Shown here piece by piece: positions 1 through 7,353 of a stretch of 64,000 bases of DNA. The DNA is taken from contig MABD01000037.1 in NCBI GenBank assembly GCA_002162955.1, positions 158,031 to 222,030 on the forward strand. The letters run 5' to 3'. A program made the translations under genes and the position numbers. Position 1 is the first letter of the stretch. Each line of letters opens with the position of its first letter. The notes beneath the pieces were generated by a model. It worked only from the letters and a program-made list of their open reading frames with translations. It was not told the DNA's origin and searched no databases. The DNA comes from Gammaproteobacteria bacterium 45_16_T64 (lineage in GTDB: Bacteria > Pseudomonadota > Gammaproteobacteria > Pseudomonadales > Ketobacteraceae).

Positions 1-246
1 ACAATAGAGACAAGGACCAATAAGAAACAAGGCAGGCTGGTGCAGATAAAGAATCACAGGATAATCATTAATGCCTCCGACCCGTAGCAAGCCCCAGCAC
101 AACTGAATGACCCCAAGCGCAGCAAATAAGGCCGTAAGCAGAAGCTTAGACACTGCATTATGGGAAGAAACACTGTGCCCTACAGCATATAACCAGGCCA
201 AACCAACACCAAAAAAAGCCCAATATGACAACAAGGTGTCAATCAT
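1..246 (-). CDS. Membrane-type AraC family regulator, N-terminal fragment (cut by window edge)
   Basis: An open reading frame of 82 codons starts with ATG at 246 and runs off the left edge without a stop. The translation is strongly hydrophobic, with about two to three membrane segments, and contains a stretch ending YPVILYLHQPALFLIGP. That Y-P-x-x-L-x-L-x-x-P-x-x-x-x-x-G-P pattern is typical of the membrane-embedded N-terminal half of AraC regulators whose DNA-binding domain is C-terminal; the DNA-binding part would lie outside this window. It begins 11 bp downstream of the preceding minus-strand gene, so the two may be co-transcribed. The assignment rests on the hydrophobic pattern only. 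Another polytopic membrane protein is possible. Confidence 0.5.
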   Translation of the reverse strand, partial: MIDTLLSYWAFFGVGLAWLYAVGHSVSSHNAVSKLLLTALFAALGVIQLCWGLLRVGGINDYPVILYLHQPALFLIGPCLYC

Positions 247-257
247 GGGCCATACAC

Positions 258-1325
258 CTATTTCTGGAAGAAAATTTCGAAACGAAGAGTAAGTGAAGCA
301 ACGGGCTCAAATCCATTATCTCTGGGAAAATTCAGTTCTGGAATAATATTCCAATACAGCCAATTTTTATATAACAACTCACGATAATGCGCACTAAGAA
401 AGGTTGACGTTAGTCGGGGTTTTGCCACGTCTTGCCCGAGAAAGCCCAACCGATAATCTATACCCTGAGAATCACTTAAGCGCTGTTTTATACTAAATAT
501 TTGAGCTTCATTCATGATATTGTCCTCTTCTGTCCATTCCATACTGGTTTCGGCAGAAAAAAACAATTCGTTCATCAAAGGCCTCTCGAACGCTAACGAG
601 TGTTCGATCTCAAGACCGTCAGACAGGTATTCAGATACCTTAAATCGATACGGCATGGTCCAATAATCATCCAATTCCCAGCGTCGCTTAGCGGAAAATT
701 TAGCAAAAATGTCGCCTGGAACTTGGGCTTTAACCCCCAACAAAGTACGTGTCTTCCATAGTTTCGTTTGGGACCTCACAAACTCTATCGCCGCCGTTAC
801 GGTTCCTTCGTCAATAGGTGTATTCTGCGACAAACCCGGTCGCGATTTCTCCTCAAGAGTCTCTTTCTCCTCAGTAGTGCTTTCTATGATAATACTAAAG
901 CGTTTTTCCGTTGCTGGTAAATGAAGCCGAAACTTTAGATCGCTGTCATCAACATACCCCAACCCTTCAGTCCAGCTCCCCCCGGCCCTAATCCTCACAT
1001 AACTCTTATTGGCAAAGTCTAAAGTTTCTTTACCCGCAAAAAAACGATCAATCCCGCGAGCAAGCCAATCAACTTTTTCACTCCAACTATCACGAGAGTG
1101 CTCCAACCAATACGCACTTTGCGTCCAGTATGACGGCTTTTCTTCGCTGCTAGGCTCACCCTGAGAGCTGAGATCACCCTGAGAGCTGAGATCACCCTGA
1201 GAGCTGAGATCACCCTGAGAGCTGAGATCACTCCCGTATGCCTTGGTCACAAGAAGGCCGTAGATGGCGCAAATAACCAGAATTTTACAATGAAATAGAG
1301 ACAACGGAGACAACCCTAACAGCAA
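258..1325 (-). CDS. Exported hypothetical protein, probably outer-membrane beta-barrel, with hexapeptide repeats
   Basis: I do not recognise a named family. The frame has 355 codons. The N-terminus has a hydrophobic core that fits a signal peptide ending near residue 30, then four SSQGDL/SSQGEP-type hexapeptides (about residues 33-56). The remainder has alternating hydrophobic and polar strands and ends in F-F-Q-K after LTLRFEIFF, which resembles the aromatic C-terminal strand of outer-membrane barrels. The start is uncertain: the listed first codon is TTG with no clear ribosome binding site, and only TTG/GTG-type codons exist upstream of the hydrophobic segment. The gene sits 11 bp upstream of the edge-truncated membrane regulator. 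Outer-membrane location is inferred; no function is claimed. Confidence 0.6.
   Translation of the reverse strand: MLLGLSPLSLFHCKILVICAIYGLLVTKAYGSDLSSQGDLSSQGDLSSQGDLSSQGEPSSEEKPSYWTQSAYWLEHSRDSWSEKVDWLARGIDRFFAGKETLDFANKSYVRIRAGGSWTEGLGYVDDSDLKFRLHLPATEKRFSIIIESTTEEKETLEEKSRPGLSQNTPIDEGTVTAAIEFVRSQTKLWKTRTLLGVKAQVPGDIFAKFSAKRRWELDDYWTMPYRFKVSEYLSDGLEIEHSLAFERPLMNELFFSAETSMEWTEEDNIMNEAQIFSIKQRLSDSQGIDYRLGFLGQDVAKPRLTSTFLSAHYRELLYKNWLYWNIIPELNFPRDNGFEPVASLTLRFEIFFQK
1157..1228 (-). repeat. Four perfect 18-bp tandem repeats, in frame
   Basis: The unit caccctgagagctgagat (plus strand) occurs four times head to tail with no mismatch. On the minus strand it encodes S-S-Q-G-D-L hexapeptides directly after the predicted signal peptide of the exported protein. 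Because the unit is a multiple of three, copy-number change would lengthen or shorten a linker without breaking the frame. Confidence 0.95.
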
Positions 1326-1471
1326 CGCTTATGTAACCCTAAGCATAGCCTTGTTCGCCTTATTTAGGCAGTAGGCAACAAAAGGCATTTATCCAAAGAA
1401 GTTCACAGAAACAGCAAAAACGTAATAACGTTCAATAGATTACTTTATCTAAGTGGAATGTATAAGAATAA

Positions 1472-1855
1472 TCAAGGCTTTCTGGCACTGAGCACTTCCC
1501 TATCAATCTCCAACGCTAACTGGCCCAAGTTGTCCTTAGCAATATGCGCTCTAGCGCCGGCACTCAATGCGGCTAAACGGTTGGCTTCCCCCCCCAAACC
1601 CGATACAACAATGACAGGCAGGCTCGGTTGCCGCTCCTTAACAATATCCAGGACCTCAAAAGAACCAAAACCGGGCATCAAATGATCGCTCAGTACAATG
1701 TCCCAGCGCCGAGCAGCCAACTGGGTTTCAAATTCATCATGGCAATCCACCTGACAATAGTCGACATCAAACCCCTCTCGGCTTAAGGCTCTGACAATCA
1801 ACAACACATCATCCTCTGAATCGTCAGCGATAAGTACATTCAGCGGTTTACCCAC
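1472..1855 (-). CDS. Stand-alone response regulator receiver protein
   Basis: This 127-residue protein is a single receiver (CheY-like) domain with no output domain. Visible landmarks are the acidic cluster in LIADDSEDD, the phospho-acceptor Asp in IVLSDHLMP, the conserved Ser in VVSGLGG and the Lys in IAKDN. The start is GTG at 1855, preceded closely by a GGAGGGG ribosome binding site, which supports it. It follows the other receiver gene by a short gap of about 37 bp in the same direction. Its receiver resembles the N-terminal receiver of the REC-GGDEF-EAL protein at 29834-32266 (both have a VSG...G and KDNL arrangement). No partner histidine kinase is adjacent. It probably relays or sinks phosphate for a distant kinase. 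Confidence 0.85.
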   Translation of the reverse strand: MGKPLNVLIADDSEDDVLLIVRALSREGFDVDYCQVDCHDEFETQLAARRWDIVLSDHLMPGFGSFEVLDIVKERQPSLPVIVVSGLGGEANRLAALSAGARAHIAKDNLGQLALEIDREVLSARKP

Positions 1856-1892
1856 AGCCCCTCCGTCACAACGAAGCCTGTCAATTAACTGA

Positions 1893-2339
1893 TTAGTAAC
1901 TTAGCCTATCTGGGACCTTGTTAATACCCAACCAGTATTGGCCTAGAGCCTTCACTTGCGCAGTGAACTGATTAAAATCAACCGGTTTATGTATATAACT
2001 ATTAGCCCCGCTGTTATAGCAATCTACAATATCCCTATTCTCATCAGAGGAGGTCAACAGCACGACTGGCAAGGCTTTTGTTTTCTCATGTGCTCGCAGA
2101 TTTTGAAGTACTTGAATACCGTTTAATTTAGGCAACTGCAAATCCAAGAAGACTACTTGGGGCTGGCTGTTAATATCTCTATCCTGATACTTACCTGTAC
2201 AAAATAAGTACTCTAGCGCTTCTTCGCCATCGCGAGCAACAACCACATGATTCTCGATTTCAGTTTTTCTAAGCGCACGAATAGCCAGCATCTCATCATC
2301 TGGATTGTCTTCCACTAACAAAATTGTCATTTGTGACAT
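1893..2339 (-). CDS. Stand-alone response regulator, Rcp1-like receiver
   Basis: This is a single receiver domain of about 148 residues. ILLVEDNPDDEM supplies the acidic pocket, VVFLDLQLPKLNG the phospho-acceptor Asp, VLLTSSDENRD the Thr/Ser switch and IHKPVDF the conserved Lys. The N-P-D-D-E pattern and the longer alpha4 region match the Rcp1-type receivers that pair with phytochrome-like or PAS histidine kinases. An upstream GTG at 2378 would add 13 residues, but ATG at 2339 fits the family start better and lies near a weak TTAGAG site. It is the first gene of a probable two-gene unit with the receiver at 1472-1855. No kinase lies next to it. Confidence 0.85.
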   Translation of the reverse strand: MSQMTILLVEDNPDDEMLAIRALRKTEIENHVVVARDGEEALEYLFCTGKYQDRDINSQPQVVFLDLQLPKLNGIQVLQNLRAHEKTKALPVVLLTSSDENRDIVDCYNSGANSYIHKPVDFNQFTAQVKALGQYWLGINKVPDRLSY

Positions 2340-2673
2340 CTCTAATTGTCCATGTGTATTAGTATTCGAAACAAACACACCCGATATATCATGGGTATGA
2401 AACTAATTACTTCGACTACGTTAATTAGAATGCATGACTTACCCCGACTCCTAGTATCCAAGGTAATGCTATATAGCAGAAGAGTCAATTAATTGGACAA
2501 TATTCCCTGAGGCCTGCTGAACAAAATACAACCACAATTTAGGTTGTGAGTTCTAATTTGTAATAGTAACGTTGCCCACGAGAAAGAAACCTTCTGGCGG
2601 GTAACTCGCTAGACACTAACAATAGAATATATGACGCCATAGTCACTGGTGCCATTGCAACAGGTAAGCTCTT
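2340..2673. other. Intergenic stretch between divergent genes
   Basis: About 330 bp of AT-rich DNA separate the receiver pair (minus) from the small helical-protein gene (plus), so it should carry promoters for both. CTAATTA at 2403-2409 and TAATTAG at 2422-2428 form an inverted repeat that could be an operator. I see no further coding signal. Confidence 0.5.
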
Positions 2674-2970
2674 ATGAAAACTAACAAAATCGTTGATTTA
2701 GCCCTTGGCCAACTAGACAACTTAGGTTATCAATTGCAAAAACGCGGCATCACCAGCGTAATCAACCGTCACAACCTGATTGCCATTGCAATGACCAAAC
2801 AAGATCGAATTAAAGCAGAAATTTCCCGCGTTGAGCTTAAAGTCGATATTCAAAAAGCACGCGTCGAGCGTCTTCGCCAGCAAGCTGATGATATCATCGA
2901 TACTGTTATTGATAGCACTCCAGCGCCTATTGCTGAAAAGCTCACCAAGGTAAGATCACTTGTCGCATAA
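2674..2970 (+). CDS. Small predicted all-helical protein of unknown function
   Basis: The 98-residue protein starts with ATG about 9 bases after an AGG-type ribosome binding site. I do not recognise the family. The sequence has a short hydrophobic stretch (NLIAIAMT, about residues 34-41) and a long Lys/Arg/Glu-rich heptad-like segment (about residues 43-78) that fits a coiled coil. There is no signal peptide and no cysteine. Length and helical character recall phasin-like or cell-envelope helper proteins, but I would not assign that. It is monocistronic: a strong terminator follows 39 bp after the stop, isolating it from the sheath-fusion gene downstream. Confidence 0.7.
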   Translation: MKTNKIVDLALGQLDNLGYQLQKRGITSVINRHNLIAIAMTKQDRIKAEISRVELKVDIQKARVERLRQQADDIIDTVIDSTPAPIAEKLTKVRSLVA

Positions 2971-3008
2971 GTATACGTTGCAGTGGGCAAACTAGCCCTC
3001 CGCATCAT

Positions 3009-3045
3009 AACAAAGCCAGCCTCTTGCTGGCTTTGTTAATTTTAC
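3009..3045 (+). terminator. Rho-independent terminator after the small helical-protein gene
   Basis: A perfect 12-bp stem (AACAAAGCCAGC paired with GCTGGCTTTGTT, 3009-3020 with 3026-3037) closes a 5-base loop CTCTT. It is followed by a T-containing run AATTTTACA. Confidence 0.88.
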
Positions 3046-3132
3046 ACAATTTTTCTCCCCCCCAATAAATAGCCACTATCGACAATTGCCATTAGAATGT
3101 GTTTATCCCCAAACACGTTAAGGAATGTGTCA

Positions 3133-4695
3133 ATGACCGCAAAAACGTCCACCGGAGCAATCCCCTTCGAATTCGGCCAGAGTAAAAAAAATAGCCGAAC
3201 ACCGTCACCTCGCCGTCCCTCTGGTAAATCATTCAACCTACTGACGATTGGCAACTTCACTGGCAACAGCATTCTCAACGAAGACGGTGCAACAAATTCT
3301 GATGGACGATATAAACCGCTTAAGATTGACCGAGATAACCTTGAAGACGTGATGGCAAAATTACGTCCAAGCCTCAGTATTCCGATTACCCAGGAAGAGA
3401 CCCCGTCTCAGGGCAATACGGTTAACATCACATTTAGAAACCTCGATGATTTTCACCCAGATAGAATTTTTGATGAAGTAGAGCTTTTTGCTGAATTCCG
3501 AACTTTACGGCGCAAGCTCAAAAAAGACAGTACCTTTGACGCTGCGGCAGAAAAAATGAACCTTTGGTTGTCGTCAACCGCCCCCCCGGAAAAAGAACAA
3601 CCTAGCACACCCACCCCAGCACACACGCCATCGGAAGGGTTGCTTGACAGCATACTGGGTGGCAACGATAGCACAGCCCCCAAAAGTGAAGCAGATACAT
3701 TGGTCAACAGCCTCATACAAGATGCCGTTGCCGCTTACGCAACGCCGGCATCGAACCCGAACAAGCAATACTATATCGACACGCTTGATCAAACCATTTC
3801 ACGTACAATGGCCGCTATACTGCACCACGCAGATTTTCAGTCTCTAGAATCTGCGTGGCGTGGGCTAGATATGCTCACAAGAAGGGTCGAGACTGATAGC
3901 AAGCTAACACTCAGAATGCTATCTATCGACAAGCAAACACTGCTCGTTGATCTAGCAACACCACAAGATGCGACACAATCTTCTTTTGCAAAACTGATCA
4001 ATGATGCAACACCACTGCCCAATCAAGAAGATCGCTGGTCTGCAATTTTGGGATTGTATGATTTTTCTAACGCTAAGAATGATGCATTAATGCTAGGTAT
4101 ATTAGCAAAAGTAATGGCCCATGCCGACACACCATTTATTGCTGCGGGCGAAGCTAGTCTCGTCAACAGTCGCAGTTTTTTCTATCAGCCTGACCCATCG
4201 GATTGGCAATCGGAACACCCAGAGGGCTTTAAAGACACGTGGCATGCTATTCGTAAAATGCCTGAAACTCAGTATATCGCCTTATCTAGCCCGCGCTTTT
4301 TGGTCCGCTACCCCTATGGGAAAAAGTCACAACGCATAGAGTCATTTAATTTAGAAGAAACCGACAGCAGCTTTAAGGCTGAACATTTTCTATGGTGTAA
4401 CGGCGCGATAGCCCATGGCATTGGCCTTTGTCAAAGTTTCAGCCAGCAACACTGGAATATGTCGCTTGGAGACGTTAATACCTTAGAGCGCCTGCCCTTA
4501 GCTTTTTATGATGATGATGACGAACAATGCCAAATCCCCACTGCTGAGGTTTTCCTCTCGCAGAGTGCGTTTGATACAATAACAGACGCAGGTCTTGCTC
4601 CCCTTATCTCCGTCAAAGGTAGCGACCATCTACAACTCGGTCCATTGATATCTATCTATCACCAACGCCAGCCTCTCAAAGGCCCTTGGGAATAA
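3133..4695 (+). CDS. TssB-TssC-like contractile sheath fusion protein (type VI secretion-related)
   Basis: Residues about 20-130 resemble a TssB/VipA subunit: FNLLTIGNFTG, a K-P-L-x-I-D-R-D-N-L segment and FRNLDDFHPDRIF. A Pro/Ser/Thr-rich linker (about 145-195) leads into a TssC/VipB-like part beginning YIDTLDQTISRTMAAILHHADFQSLESAWRGLDML, of which the H-x-x-F-Q-x-L-E-S-A-W-R-G core is the family signature. In ordinary type VI systems these are two proteins of about 165 and 490 residues; here both are shortened into one 520-residue chain. Start chosen at ATG 3133, eight bases after AAGGA; an upstream in-frame ATG at 3097 lacks such a site. No TssA, E, F, G, J, K, L, M, Hcp, VgrG or ClpV gene is in the window, so this is an orphan. 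A radical SAM gene follows within 10 bp. Confidence 0.8.
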   Translation: MTAKTSTGAIPFEFGQSKKNSRTPSPRRPSGKSFNLLTIGNFTGNSILNEDGATNSDGRYKPLKIDRDNLEDVMAKLRPSLSIPITQEETPSQGNTVNITFRNLDDFHPDRIFDEVELFAEFRTLRRKLKKDSTFDAAAEKMNLWLSSTAPPEKEQPSTPTPAHTPSEGLLDSILGGNDSTAPKSEADTLVNSLIQDAVAAYATPASNPNKQYYIDTLDQTISRTMAAILHHADFQSLESAWRGLDMLTRRVETDSKLTLRMLSIDKQTLLVDLATPQDATQSSFAKLINDATPLPNQEDRWSAILGLYDFSNAKNDALMLGILAKVMAHADTPFIAAGEASLVNSRSFFYQPDPSDWQSEHPEGFKDTWHAIRKMPETQYIALSSPRFLVRYPYGKKSQRIESFNLEETDSSFKAEHFLWCNGAIAHGIGLCQSFSQQHWNMSLGDVNTLERLPLAFYDDDDEQCQIPTAEVFLSQSAFDTITDAGLAPLISVKGSDHLQLGPLISIYHQRQPLKGPWE

Positions 4696-4703
4696 TCCAT
4701 ACC

Positions 4704-5585
4704 ATGCAGTATATTGAACCCATCTTCCGCCCACCTAGCGAAGCGAAATCACTTATCTTACAGGTCACCAATGGTTGTTCCTGGAATAACTGTACTTTTT
4801 GCGATATGTACACAGCTCCTCAAAAGAAGTTCAAACCCACAGCGATCGAGGAAATAGAAAAGGTTCTCAAACAGGCACAACCCTATCAGCACCAAATCAA
4901 GCGGATATTTCTTGCGGATGGTGACGCCATGACACTATCCGTTCGACGGCTTACCGAACTGCTAAAGCTGATAAAAGAGTACCTCCCCAACGTTCAGCGA
5001 GTATCCTCTTATTGCCTACCTAGAAACCTAAAAAACAAATCCATTGAGGACCTTGCCTCACTAAAAGAATTAGGCCTAACGTTGATGTATGTTGGATGTG
5101 AATCCGGAGATGATTTGGTATTAGAAAAAATAAAGAAGGGAGAGACTTATGATTCATCCCTCTCCGCATTAAAGAAAATCAAAGCCGCGGGCATGAAAAG
5201 TTCCGTAATGATTCTCAATGGAATGGGCGGGCAACAGCTTTCAGAGCAACATGCAATCAATTCAGCAAAACTGATGAATGCTGCACAGCCTGAATATTTA
5301 TCGACATTGGTGGTTTCTTTTCCTATGGGGTTGGAACGAACACAAGAGGGCTTTGATCAACAATTTACACCATTAAATCAAGCCGACCTTTTTAAAGAGA
5401 TTCGTCTACTCATCGATAATCTGCAACTGGATAAAACGATATTCCGCAGTGATCATGCTTCAAATTACTTGGTGTTAAAAGGTGTCCTTGGTAAAGACAA
5501 AGGTAGTTTGCTTCAAAAAATAGACGACGCTATCCACCGCCCTGGTAGCATTCCACTAAGAGAGGAATGGCAGCGGGGCTTGTAA
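4704..5585 (+). CDS. Radical SAM enzyme of unknown substrate
   Basis: The N-terminus carries GCSWNNCTFCDMY, a C-x4-C-x2-C cluster (Cys25, 30 and 33 from ATG 4704) that would bind a 4Fe-4S cluster and S-adenosylmethionine. The wider T-N-G-C-x-x-N-x-C-x-F-C-x-M-Y pattern is that of a COG1032-like group of stand-alone radical SAM proteins (family knowledge). FLADGDAM and YVGCESGDD fit later strands of the barrel. The chain of 293 residues is about the size of a bare radical SAM barrel. A TTG at 4686 would overlap the upstream stop; ATG 4704 is the more natural start, with only a weak GGGA upstream. Its stop-to-start distance of 8 bp from the sheath fusion implies co-transcription. Substrate unknown. 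Confidence 0.82.
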   Translation: MQYIEPIFRPPSEAKSLILQVTNGCSWNNCTFCDMYTAPQKKFKPTAIEEIEKVLKQAQPYQHQIKRIFLADGDAMTLSVRRLTELLKLIKEYLPNVQRVSSYCLPRNLKNKSIEDLASLKELGLTLMYVGCESGDDLVLEKIKKGETYDSSLSALKKIKAAGMKSSVMILNGMGGQQLSEQHAINSAKLMNAAQPEYLSTLVVSFPMGLERTQEGFDQQFTPLNQADLFKEIRLLIDNLQLDKTIFRSDHASNYLVLKGVLGKDKGSLLQKIDDAIHRPGSIPLREEWQRGL

Positions 5586-5598
5586 CATTAATATCATC

Positions 5599-5631
5599 GT
5601 TTCGCTCGTCTCTTTGAAGAACGAGCGAAAC
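5599..5631. terminator. Inverted repeat after the radical SAM gene, possible terminator
   Basis: An 11-bp perfect stem (GTTTCGCTCGT with ACGAGCGAAAC) encloses an 11-base loop, starting 14 bp after the stop codon. No T-run follows on either strand, so it may be an mRNA-stabilising hairpin rather than a true intrinsic terminator. Confidence 0.5.
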
Positions 5632-6460
5632 ACTTGGTGTACGATGGTACCATTTAAAATCACCCCAATAGATAGTTCGTTTTTCTGACGGCAGCAATAA
5701 CCCTCCAGACTTAACACGACCATTACATCACATTGCCAAAGTGACCGAAATTACCCTGCATTATTGGCCACTTTTTACCACTGCTTTTGTGCGTTTACTC
5801 GAATAGGTATTCGTTAATTTCATTTTCACAATTGATCCATTCTTTAATTCTCTCTCATTATTATCAACAGTAAACAAGTTACTCTCGCCTACTTTTAAAA
5901 CACAGAGCATTCAGCCTCGCTCGAGAAAACCAGAAACTTATAGATAAAACAATAAGATACGAATCTTCAATCGAGCCCCATCACAACGCCAATCAAATTT
6001 ATTCGAATCACCGAAGCATTAAATGGGTAACCCGATTATTTCTTTTATATACTTCACCTATAGATTCATATGCGCCGTTGAATAAAAAAACAACCTAACC
6101 CAAAGAACTGACGCTAGGGTATTCGACATAATAAAATTGCGTTTCATTTTTACAAACGAAACAGTGCAGCAACAATCACCCATCATATTTTGTGATGCTA
6201 TATGACGTGATTTATTTTCGTTTTTTGATCTATCTTGTTTCGGCTAACTATCACCGCGCTCCTTTTTTTCACTATATGAAAAAAACACTCAACACTGCTT
6301 GTAGGATTTATACAGTAACGAACTTTACAAACCATTACGCTTAGATACTTGTCAATGTGCGGGACCTCACATTAAAATGACAAAATAGAATAAACAACTG
6401 TTTACTTATTTGTATTAGGTATTAGTATTTGTCATTATTCTTTTGAAGACGAAGGGACGC
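5632..6460. other. Long AT-rich non-coding stretch
   Basis: About 830 bp without any reading frame of 60 codons or more. One notable element is a perfect inverted repeat at 6263-6285 (TTTTTTTCA, loop CTATA, TGAAAAAAA). Otherwise I see scattered A/T tracts and no tRNA-like or riboswitch-like sequence. It could hold an unrecognised small RNA, a decayed gene or a large regulatory region for the AraC gene. Confidence 0.5.
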
Positions 6461-6516
6461 TGATCAACATCGATTTTTTGATCAATTGTCTGAACCAAAA
6501 TTAAAAAAACTATAAT
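6461..6516 (+). promoter_or_regulatory. Operator-like inverted repeat and -10-like box before the AraC gene
   Basis: TGATCAA (6461-6467) and TTGATCA (6478-6484) are perfect inverted half-sites separated by 10 bp. A perfect TATAAT lies at 6511-6516 with TTGTCT (6486-6491) 19 bp upstream as a weak -35. Initiation there would give an almost leaderless mRNA, since ATG is at 6526. The inverted half-sites suit a dimeric regulator, perhaps autoregulation. Confidence 0.45.
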
Positions 6517-6525
6517 GGTCTCGAC

Positions 6526-7353
6526 ATGATTCACTCAACCACAGCACCGTCTATTCTGTATCTCTGGGAAAGAAGAACCTTATATATTGGCGAGTACTCT
6601 GAATTTGTACCTCTCACACAAGGTGCTGCGTCTTTAATGATTGCGATTGATGGGCCAATCACAATTGAGTTACCCAATACCTCCGAAGTTGTTTCTGTCA
6701 GCTCCGCGCTAATTCCTGCGGGCGTCACCTTTAAGGTCGATACCCACGGACATCGTATTGCCAATTGCTATCTAGACCCTTACAACGAGGACTTTTTCCG
6801 CCTAAAACAAATAATGCAGAATGATGTGGGTGGTATCTACGTCAACAGCAAAAAGGAAATCATGCAGGCGGCAGCATTAGAGAAGATGCTTTGCCACAAC
6901 GTAGATCAAAAAGAAGCAGCCATGCTACTGGAGAATGCTGTATTCCCTTCCTTTTTTGAAGCGCCCAAGAGAAACACGACTGACCCAAGAATCATCGAGA
7001 TCATTGACTTCATCAAAGGTGACCCAACCGTCAACCACACTAACAAAGACATGGCTAAGAGAATCAATGTCTCTGAAGTCACGCTTCAAAGATTATTTAA
7101 GGCAACAACAGGTATTCCTATTCGCCGGTTTCGCTTGTGGCACAGATTATATGTCACTGCCACGCTATTGGCATTTGGACGATCGATCACTGAAGCCGCT
7201 CTCGAAGCTGGTTTTTCTGATGCCTCACACTTCAACCACGTGTTTAAGGATATGTTGGGTATGTGCCCATCATCCATTATTCGCCGCACTCAAAATATGT
7301 CCATCTTTGTAGACGAGTCAGCACTGCGTAATCAACTCTCTGCCGTTAGCTAA
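6526..7353 (+). CDS. AraC family transcriptional regulator (cupin-like sensor domain)
   Basis: The N-terminal 130 or so residues look like a small beta-rich cupin-type sensor (for example GAASLMIAIDGPITIELP and SALIPAGVTFKV). Residues about 160-260 form the paired helix-turn-helix of AraC: MAKRINVSEVTLQRLFKATT for the first and ITEAALEAGFSDASHFNHVFK for the second, with the family G-F-S-D-x-S-H-F-x-x-x-F-K signature and the closing MLGMCPSSI. At 275 residues it is of normal length. It stands alone after about 940 bp of non-coding DNA and directly abuts the convergent HDOD gene (stop at 7353, opposing stop at 7354). The inducer is unknown; the sensor lacks features I could tie to a ligand. Confidence 0.88.
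   Translation: MIHSTTAPSILYLWERRTLYIGEYSEFVPLTQGAASLMIAIDGPITIELPNTSEVVSVSSALIPAGVTFKVDTHGHRIANCYLDPYNEDFFRLKQIMQNDVGGIYVNSKKEIMQAAALEKMLCHNVDQKEAAMLLENAVFPSFFEAPKRNTTDPRIIEIIDFIKGDPTVNHTNKDMAKRINVSEVTLQRLFKATTGIPIRRFRLWHRLYVTATLLAFGRSITEAALEAGFSDASHFNHVFKDMLGMCPSSIIRRTQNMSIFVDESALRNQLSAVS

Noticed and set aside
1157..1228. CRISPR array
   Set aside because: The repeats are contiguous 18-bp units with no spacers and lie in frame inside a coding gene.
1019..1231. A 70-codon minus-strand frame with repeated SALRVI units
   Set aside because: It is another reading frame of the 18-bp tandem repeat; the longer frame with signal peptide is preferred.
3133..5585. Complete type VI secretion locus
   Set aside because: Only a TssB-TssC-like fusion is present; no baseplate, membrane complex, Hcp, VgrG or ClpV genes are in the window.
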